From NCBI GenBank assembly GCA_965644295.1, contig CBFFRP010000231.1, forward strand, positions 62,001 to 126,000: a stretch of DNA of 64,000 nucleotides. The letters are read 5' to 3'. The notes beneath the pieces are model-generated. The model saw nothing but the letters and a program-made list of their open reading frames with translations, made no database searches and was not told the DNA's origin. The first letter of the stretch is position 1. Each line of letters starts with the position of its first letter. The translations under genes were made by a program, and so were the position numbers. The stretch comes from Paraphysomonas bandaiensis. Taxonomy: Eukaryota; Chrysophyceae. Below, one piece after another: positions 55,751 through 64,000 of the stretch.

Positions 55751-58700
55751 TCAAAAACGAAAGGATTTTGACATCAAACTAACTTTTCCAAAGCTTCTCG
55801 TACTGTTGTTCAATGAGTGCGTGCCATCATCAATATCAGGAGAAATATTATTTCCTCCATTTTCAACCCCACACTCTGCTTCATCTATGCCGAATTCTTC
55901 TGACGGGGCATACAAATTTCCATTACTTGAACTTCCTATGGTGATGTGATCATAAGCCAAATCTGATGGCACCTGATGAGGTTCCAATTGGTCTACTAGA
56001 GGAAAATACTTTTGGACATCAGACTTCTTTATTCTATGTGACCGTAACTGAGCTTGTGTGAGGTCCTTGCGGGATAATATGCCAGTGACCTGATCATACA
56101 GAAGTGACAAAGCGTAGAATACATAGAAAATGTAGACACCTTGCAGTCAGAGTCAATAACTATGAGATGCCGCAGTCCGAGAGTCCGAAACATTCTAAAT
56201 ACAAGTAATCATGTCATCAGGAAAAGTCATCATAGATGCATACCTGAAAGCCTTCTGCACTGATGCTGACTCCAGTATAACATACGGGGAAGGGTCCATA
56301 TATCGCCTGAAGTCCATCCAGAGAGACAGACTGCTTTCCTCCACTTGAAGTGAGTCTGTACCGGAATTTTATTAGAAGTAACACACCATGGAATATTCTT
56401 TAATAATCAAAAAACGCGGTAGAACAAAAAAAACAAATAACATATAAAGCGCAATATCGAAAACACTGCTGTACCTATCGATATGACACTATTAACCGGG
56501 GGAGGTTGTAGAGGCTTAACTTGAACAGGGCACAAAGTCACAGCTTCCTTGTATATCTCATCCGTGCTGTGTAATGGGACAGAGAAAATAGACGATTGCA
56601 ACATACGACAGAGAGTAGACCGGTCAATAGATCCCTTCAACTGGCCAGTATCACCTGTTGGTGTTGCACCTGACGTTAATTGAACAACAAGCAATCTCTA
56701 CTACTTACTAAGGATAGGAAAAAGGTTATGCGAGGTGGACTGCTAGGATGTGAGCGCAATGATTGCAAAGAGTACTGTATATCACACACCTGAAGCGTCT
56801 CATACACATTTCCCACTCTCTCAAGGCTTCTAAGAAAAACAACTGGCTTGGCCATAAACTCTGTAGAATATTCAATAGAGTAGTTAACACAGAGGTCTTG
56901 ATAGCAATCTCTAGTCACCAGTAACAGGAAAGAAATTTACAAGCCCCATATCAGTCATTGACTCAGGCAGCCAAGGCAAATCACGTAGCACAACCAGACG
57001 GTTATAAAGGCCAGTTGTCAGCATATCGCCGATATACTTCGCCGCCAGCAGTGAGAGCATTATTGGCAAGACATACTATTGACAACGTAGAACCACTTAA
57101 ATAGAAGGTGCAAGACATATTGTCGCCTACTCACCTGTAAGTTTCCGGTTGCTTCCACCATCATAACTGTAAGAGAAATAGTGTTGCGGCACACGCCCCC
57201 TATCATAGCAGCCGCTCCAACTAGGGCGTATGTACCTGAATCAGATATCTCTGTGTATATGCACCATAAAACGAGCTCTGCTATATGGGTGACAATACTA
57301 CCTTCAAAGTACTGCTGCAGTACGTGACCTATCAGTCGGCCCATCACAGCTCCAGATACTAGGCAACTCACGAATACTCCCTAACAAATATTAGTGTATC
57401 ATAAAAAAACATATATACACAAACCGCTGCAGCCATAATTCCGCATGTGGCACACGCGAGAATATAGTAGGGTAAAAATACAACCAGCAGTGAGCCTATG
57501 CCACAACACATTAGCTAAATCGGAGTCAAGGAAATATTAAGTTCTATACCAGTGTCGAATGTGTGCGAGGACATGTGTTCACGGAAATGAAACAGAAATC
57601 TACAAATTAACATGACGTTGGAGACAACAGCGCATGTATTTCGCATTACTTTATAGCAGTATTCGAGTCCACGTAGAAGAGTGAAGCCACCTGATTATAC
57701 TGATTTGCAGGACAGTCGAACTGCACCAGACGGCTGATGAGCGTCTGCATGCATTAAATTTAAAGAAAGTACGTCATCTAAAAGCAAGCAATAGGCAACT
57801 CACTTTCTCATCTGAGGTGTATCCACTCATGTCTGTCGGCATATCGGAGCAGACGTGCCATATCAGCGGCACCTGTCAACCACAACCGTTGTCAACACAT
57901 ATATATACCTATATATAAGTGGCGGGATACCGTGAAAGTCATCCACGCAGTAAGGGAAGATATGATGAGGATCTCAATGAATCGCTTGCGACTGTCATTA
58001 AGCATGTATCTCTGCACATTCGGCAATTTGTCACAGGTTTACATTCCAACATATATATATCTACTTTTCGCCAATCCGCCAGAATACCATTGAAATGCAC
58101 AAATAGCGCTCCTAGTACTCCTCCTGACACCATGATTATAAAAGAGATATAGTAGCAATTTATTCATTCAAACATACCGAGACACCCCATCAGGAAGAAG
58201 AGAGTCAGCTCTATAAGAAAATATGGGTACCTGTCTCCGACAAGCATAACCTGCAGCCATAAAACACGTCATTACGAAAGAACATTAGTGTGGTTATTGG
58301 GAACCTCAGAAAACTTTCCAAAAGAGAAGTTAGACGTCATGTCCTCACCATCGATGCGGAGAGCTCGGTCCATGATTATAACTGCAGAAGATGTTGCGTC
58401 GTACGTGGTATGATCTGTGGTCACGAAAAACGTACCTGTTAAGAGAGTGATACAGGAGCAAAAGAACGCCCGCCAGGTCATCTTTGTAGACCAGAAGGAC
58501 GCTCCTTCTTCAAGAATAAAAAGCACCCCACCTACAAAGCTGTGAGAGATATTCATGCATACATACGCTATCTCACCTATGGGGGCTCGAAAGGCAGCTG
58601 CAATACCTGCAGCAGCCCCATAGGTTACGAAATCTCTAGAGTCGGCGTCGTTTCTCAGAGAATTAAATGTTGTCCAATCCGTAGCGCCACCCAGTACAAC

Positions 58701-59550
58701 GTCTGCATACCATTTCGAAATCGCTGCCCCGATGATAGCACCCACATGAACCATTGGGCCCTCCGGCCCAGCAAATAGCCCTGTATATACCACACATAAT
58801 GAATCAATATAGCGGCCCAAGCCTCAGAATCACACACCGCTGGCAACTGTGAAGATAACGGATCCACACTTAGCAAACAGAGTCCGTAAGCGCACTACCT
58901 TTTCCATCTGGACTCCATTGAGGTAGCTGAATCTAGTGTCAACGATATACTTTTTATGGAATACAACCAATGTACCTTTTGATCTCTGGGATTCCCGAGC
59001 CTAATGCCGCTGGCTCATAATAGACAAAAAGAAACGATACTGTAGAAAACACAAGGGCTATAAGAAAATGCCAACAAAATGCAACTCCCCATCTGCCAGA
59101 ATACATGTATCTGGTAATGATGTCGTTTTTTAAGTTAACAAGAGTAATTGTGGACATGTGAATGCCAACTCCAAAAAGAGCGCACAAAATTCCAGTCATT
59201 GTAATTAAAGACCATCGAAATACAGCTCGCTTCTTGTTGACTGAAAAGTAAACGCCTTTATCGTAATTAGATTCTCGAATAGCGTGCTGTTAATACCATG
59301 ATATTAACACACAGTCACCATACAGAGAGATACGTACCTTCTTCCACTCACTGCTCTCTACTGTATCATAATCTAATGACTCCTCATGTCTTGACTCCCA
59401 TTTCTTGAAACGAGTATCTATAAAACACGATAATTAGTGATATAATAATAAAATCCTATGCTATATATACATACATTTCGATCCATGTCGATACCGTAAA
59501 GGTGATTCATTAAACTCTTTTTGGAAGTAATCTCGCCATAATGATGGCAT
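55751..59550 (-). CDS. CLC-family chloride/proton exchanger (CLC-6/7-like)
   Basis: A gene of more than a dozen exons on the minus strand, starting at 59550 and ending at 55751. Read across exons it has the full CLC order: GSGIPEIKR, YLNGVQMEKVVRL, the GPEGPMVHVG filter region with the gating Glu, FRAPIGGVLFILEEGASFW with the second (proton) Glu, VQFDCPANQYN, GVFVSCLVSGAVMGR and YALVGAAAMIGGVCRNTISL. Two CBS regions follow: KPVVFLRSLERVGNVYETL and, at the C terminus, FRTLGLRHLIVIDSD with VTGILSRKDLT. LEEGASFW and YLNGVxxxxVVRL are hallmarks of the CLC-6/7 type, which are lysosomal or vacuolar 2Cl-/H+ exchangers. The usual GKEGP is GPEGP here. Several introns are 43-60 nt. The junctions near 56680-56800 in the first CBS domain remain unresolved. 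Confidence 0.88.
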
Positions 59551-60142
59551 TTCCTTTTATCTGATAGTGATATCAGTCTCCCTGTATCACTTTACCGCCT
59601 ATAGTCTCATGTAATGAATATATAGTTAATATTTCATTGTTTACACTGATTTCTAAGTAAGGAAGTTTAAATTTTATCAATCCACTGAAAACTAATATGA
59701 AAAACATCAATTTTCATGAAGGAAAGGTTACCAAAACCCGTATTTTCTGAAGAATACTCCATTGGGTGATAATTTCGGGATATTGATATAAATAGCACAA
59801 CCAAATTTTCGTGTAAAAATGTCTGATATTTCCACATCTTACGATTCAGAAATTCTCAGTTTTAGTTTTCAGGATTTTTTTCTGGGATTTTAGTGCAAGA
59901 AATTTCAATGAAGTGAAGTGAGATGATTGAACCAGTAATATTATATAAAAAGTGCTACAAGAGCGTTAATTTGTGCAGAGTGTTTGAAGTGAACTCTTTT
60001 CATAGAATCTTCAGACACTTCATCTACTACCAACACACTGTCATATATATATGCGTATATACATATATATTCATAGAGATTCATATCAAATCAAGTACAG
60101 TCTACTATATATAATCTCCAGTGAATATAATCAGTAAACAAT
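59551..60142. promoter_or_regulatory. Divergent promoter region between CLC and PPDK-like genes
   Basis: No gene. A TATATA/CATATA-rich segment (60040-60115) precedes the PPDK start. GAAGTGAAGTGAGATGA near 59911 recalls the GAAGTGAAGT palindrome upstream of the EF-hand gene. Confidence 0.35.
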
Positions 60143-63100
60143 ATGGAATTTCCACCATCTCCAGTGGAGAGTATCCGACAATGGGCAACAGATCGAATGC
60201 GTAAGCGTTGCTTTGAGTTTAACGAAGGGACAATGAAAGATAAGGCTCATCTAGGACTAAAAGGTTTAACATAATTAAACTACATATACACATATATCAT
60301 GAACTTGTTATTGTCAGGGGCATGTTTATGTGAACTTTCAAAGTAAGATTTTCATACGAGATACTGTGGTAACCTGTAGTCAGGCTTGGTCTTCCTGTTC
60401 CACCTGGATTTATTATATCCTCTGGTGAATACTTACTCCATCGATGATTTGATATATTACAAATATATAGAAACTTGTTCAGACTTCTTTAAAGGGAATC
60501 AGTCCATGCCTGCTCATCTGATGGATTGCTGTCGAATGTCCATTAAGAGTATAGAGAGTGTTACCGGAAAGACTTTTGGTGTAACACCTGATTCAACTAA
60601 GGAATCGATGCCACTTCTGTTGTCTATTCGTGCTAGTGCTGCTGTGGATATGCCAAGGTGCATATATGCTTACAGTATAGTTACACTGATTACCATGTAC
60701 CGTGTAGCATGATGGACTCAGTGCTGAATCTGGGGATCAATGAGGAAGTGGTTCGGAAGATCATAACAGTTACTGGAAACCCACGGTTCGCTTTTGATGT
60801 ACAGCGCCGATTTCTTCAGCAATATGGGACGGTTGTCTTGAAAGTACCAAAGAGCCATTACAGTGATATTGTATATGAGGCAAAGGCACACGACGGAGTT
60901 GCTTTTGATTGCGACTTGTCGTACGAAGCACTGAAGAATATTGTGGATGAGTTCCTCAAAATTACCGATGTGCCCCATGATCCGATGGAGCAATTTCGAA
61001 GAGCTGTCGAAGCGATATTTTGCTCCTGGTACTCTCCAAGGTATGGTTCCAGTCTGGATGTTCGTTCGTCATAGTATTGGTAGGGCTATGAAGTATCGTG
61101 ATGTCAACAGCATTGGCGAAAATTTGGGTACTGCTATTGTAGTCCAGGTGAGATATTCTTGTTGTCATAGTAAGACGTAAGAAACTGTTTTTCAGAACAT
61201 GGTATTTGGTAATATCAATGCCCAGTCGTGTACGGGGAGAGTTTTCAGTCGTGATCCTAATACGGGTGCAAACTGCATCTACGGTACTTCTATATGGCGG
61301 TGTATATATGAGACATAAGCTGTAATTCCAGGAGAATTTGTGTGTCAGGCGGAAGGGGATAACGTATCTGAAGGCTTAGATCAGCAACCCAAGATGATAG
61401 AGGTATGACCACATGTTAGCGTATGCTTAATGAGTCAAGAGAGTTTGTGCTTCTCTATAACTGAGCAGGAAATGGAATCATATTTGCCAGAGGTTTATCG
61501 AGAAATCCTTCGCATTTCACAAGTGATTGAGCAATTTTTTGGAGACGCACAGGCGAGTCCATAATGTTCACCATATATGCGCATTTTCTCTTCTTGAAAG
61601 GAGTAATCGCTGCTATGTATTGAGTGAACTCCTCCCGATTACTCAGTTCCTTTTACAGTATACTCCGTCAAAGAATATGTGTAATGTTTGGACATAGGAA
61701 ATTGAGTTTACGGTACAGAGCGGAGTACTCTTTATATTGGAGACAGTGAATGCCCGCCGCTCTCCAGAGGTATATCTACAATATACCGTCGACTATATAT
61801 TGCAGCTCATGCACCGCAGGCTAATGTTAAAATTGCCGTAGATATGGTACAAAACTTGCAGCTAACGGTAATACGGTGTGATGTTCTGTACGTTATATAA
61901 ATTTTATCCAGGAACGTGAGGCGCTGATGCGAGTGGACCCAAAGATGGTTATTTTAAAACTACGCCATAGCCTATCTGACCCCCCTGCAAAATGCAGATG
62001 TCTTACTTCACCCATCCACAGATCGACCCCCAACTGAGTATGTGCTTTTTTTCTTCCAGCTTCTAAATAATAGCTTGTTGTAGTCACAAGCGAGGATTTG
62101 GTCCTGGGACATGGAATTCCTACTACGTCGGGTGCCGTTTCTGGCCTGGCTGTATTCAATGAAGATGACGTAGTACGACTAAGCAGAGAGGGGAAATCGA
62201 CTATTTTGGTAGACAAGTTGCGTACGTATCTCCATTAATTGCTAAAAATGGTATAGATTCGCAACGAGTCTTCTGCTGACGACATCCTAGCTATAAATGT
62301 GTCCAATGGTGTGCTCACAATGCACGGAGGTTCAGTGCTCTTGTCGAGTTGCTTGTGTATAATTTCTACTCAGGGGTAACAAGCGTAGCCCACGAACTTG
62401 CAAGATCCATGGGGAAAACCGCAATTTCAGGTGAATTTTGGCAAACGAACATTTGCATCCGTTATGTGTATGTACATGTATGTACAGCTGCCTCCAACTG
62501 CGGTATGGAGCTGGATCTTGAAGGTGAGTGTGTATACGACAGTGAAGGAGAGGTATGTATCCGAAAGGAACAGGTATGGACTTGTGTTACTGCCAAAACA
62601 ATTTAAAAATAAGTCAGGAAATAACTCTTGATGGCTCCACTGGAAAAATTCTTAACGGATGCAGTGCAACGGTGCCTATAGGTGAAGTAGAAGTCTGCAT
62701 AATATTCAAATATAATACTTCAATAGGAGCCAAGTTGGCTTTTAAGTCCCTAACGAATTGGGCAGACCAGTACCGACGGTAAATAGCTACTCGTAGTTGG
62801 CATTGTTATAGTATACTTATCAGGATGTCTCTATATGCCACTGTCGACTCTGCTGCTGAGGCGTTCAAGGTGGCAAGTTGTACCTATACGATATTATAGT
62901 CAACAGTAGTATTAGGCAATTGAGCTACGTCCTGACGGAATTGGACTGTTTCAGTAAGATGTACTAGCATTTATATCTACAAATGTGTTGATGGTTTCGT
63001 CAGAACGGAGACAATATTTCAGGATACAAAGTGTCATGATCTAGCAAATTTGTATTTTTTATCATCTTCCAAGTGAGTAGAAAGTCACATTTGTTTCCAT

Positions 63101-64000
63101 TGTTTGATGGAAGCAGATCTATGAAAGAGGACAGCTTGTATAAACTAGAAAGAATACATCGACAGAAACTGATGGAGGTGAAACACTGATAATAGAAAGA
63201 ATTGAAACTGATTTCTTGACAGGTGTTTCAGTTATTTCCTAACCGAGTTGTATCTGTGAGGCAAGCAGATAAAATCATGGCTTAGATATATATATTTATA
63301 TTTGGTATTGCCAGACTTCTTGATTCTTCAATTAACTGCTTCCTTGGTATTTTCGGTGCGGAGTGAATTTCGAAGGATAAGATAAGAACTTAATAGCGTA
63401 TTTGGGCAGGGGAGAGAAATGCACCCAAAGACTCATCTTCCGCCAAGCTTCATGAGTTAGAAGAAATAAACCCAGCAATTGGTGTCCGGGGCTGTAGGTC
63501 ACTTCCCGCGATGTTGTAATTTGTCCATATAACACTATATTACTTTGCAGAAGAGCAATAATGAACCCAGACTTTCTTGCCATGCAGATCCGTGCAATGA
63601 TAAGTGCGTTCACAGGAATGGTACATTAGCTGTGACTTATTCGTTTGCGTTCAGAGGCCGCAATAGACGTGAAGACTGAATTAAAACCCGTGAATCTAGA
63701 AATTCTAGTTCCAATGTTAACCTCCGAGCACGAGGTAAGAAGTTCACATATTTCGCTTCACGTTTTTTATCAAATCAAGTAGCTGGATTCTATTATTAAA
63801 AACATCAACGCCACTGTATACGAGGTAATGCGTATATTATGTTAGAATGTTACTGTTAAACATCCTTTATAGGTGTTCGATGCAGAAGGTGCAACTGTTG
63901 AGTATCGTATCGGTGCAGTTATTGAGGTAATTGCAGTCATATGAAGCACAACACACACAGTATGGTGATTATAACATACAGACTCCGCGAGCATGCCTAT
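60143..64000 (+). CDS. Pyruvate phosphate dikinase-like protein, catalytic His replaced (3' partial)
   Basis: A many-exon gene running off the right edge. Read across short introns it follows PPDK from end to end: the N-terminal ATP-grasp (GLPVPPGFIISS, SIRASAAVDMP, NPRFAFDVQRRF, YGEF region), the phospho-His domain (GGVTSVAHELARSMGK), DGSTGKI, NWADQYRR, RPDGIGLF, RLLD...LHELEEINPAIGVRGCR, MQIRAM and ETPRA. PPDK normally interconverts pyruvate, ATP and phosphate with PEP, AMP and pyrophosphate through a phospho-His in TSHAA. Here the codon at that place (62385-62387) is Val, and a His sits two residues later. The ATP-grasp QGED motif is also changed, to EGDN. The PEP-side motifs are kept. Either the enzyme is inactive, or it works in an altered way. 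One predicted intron (61553-61697) has a GC donor. Confidence 0.85.

Overview
The window is nuclear DNA from a eukaryotic microbe. Most genes are split by short GT-AG introns of about 45-65 nt, two identical tRNA-Asp genes carry an intron at the canonical position, and intergenic DNA is AT-rich with long ATGT/ACAT tetranucleotide arrays. The gene set points to a protist outside animals and fungi: a pyruvate phosphate dikinase relative, a plant-type ABCG transporter with a Cys-rich ectodomain, a TOM1/THH1-like 7TM protein, an EDR2-like PH-START protein, a PSP1-domain protein, a BET-type bromodomain protein and a SPIN90/Ldb17 actin regulator. I cannot assign the lineage; this is inference from family distribution.

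Layout. 1-6.1 kb: a long non-LTR retrotransposon whose first reading frame fuses a SET methyltransferase-like domain to an AP-type endonuclease; the second carries reverse transcriptase, RNase H and a Cys/His motif. 6.7-8.4 kb: an AT-rich patch with a discoidin-like fragment resembling giant-virus proteins and a copia RNase H fragment. 8.8-10.3 kb: secreted GH43 glycosidase. 11.2-14.0 kb: divergent TPR protein and inosine/xanthosine triphosphatase across a 555-bp array. 14.4-14.8 kb: MITE-like element full of CCTATAGG palindromes. 15.7-18.2 kb: PH-START protein fused through two membrane helices to a degenerate acyltransferase fold. 19.2-19.7 and 39.8-40.3 kb: two copies of a dispersed repeat sharing its tail with the retrotransposon. 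20.4-21.3 kb: mitochondrial carrier. 21.6-21.9 kb: tandem tRNA-Asp. 22.6-31.2 kb: a 10-exon gene for an approximately 2,690-residue EF-hand/coiled-coil protein. 33.9-39.3 kb: TOM1-like protein, FYVE protein, and a DEAD-box-like protein with destroyed catalytic motifs. 40.9-44.0 kb: PSP1 protein and BET-like protein, divergent across a 730-bp array. 45.3-48.5 kb: WW-repeat-SPIN90 protein. 49.8-55.2 kb: xylulokinase and ABCG transporter, divergent. 55.8-59.6 kb: CLC-6/7-type chloride/proton exchanger. 60.1 kb to the right edge: PPDK-like protein, truncated by the window.

Three things stand out. (1) Several enzyme-family genes have lost catalytic residues while keeping open, spliceable frames: the DEAD-box protein, the acyltransferase-like domain, and the PPDK whose phospho-histidine position is valine. 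(2) The tetranucleotide arrays and a recurring 10-mer, TACTGCTGTA, sit mainly in 5' flanks, often between divergent genes. (3) Domain fusions look unusual: SET-endonuclease-RT, PH-START-TM-acyltransferase, and WW-repeat-SPIN90. Intron boundaries were inferred by eye from GT-AG signals, reading phase and continuity of conserved families; exon coordinates should be read as predictions.
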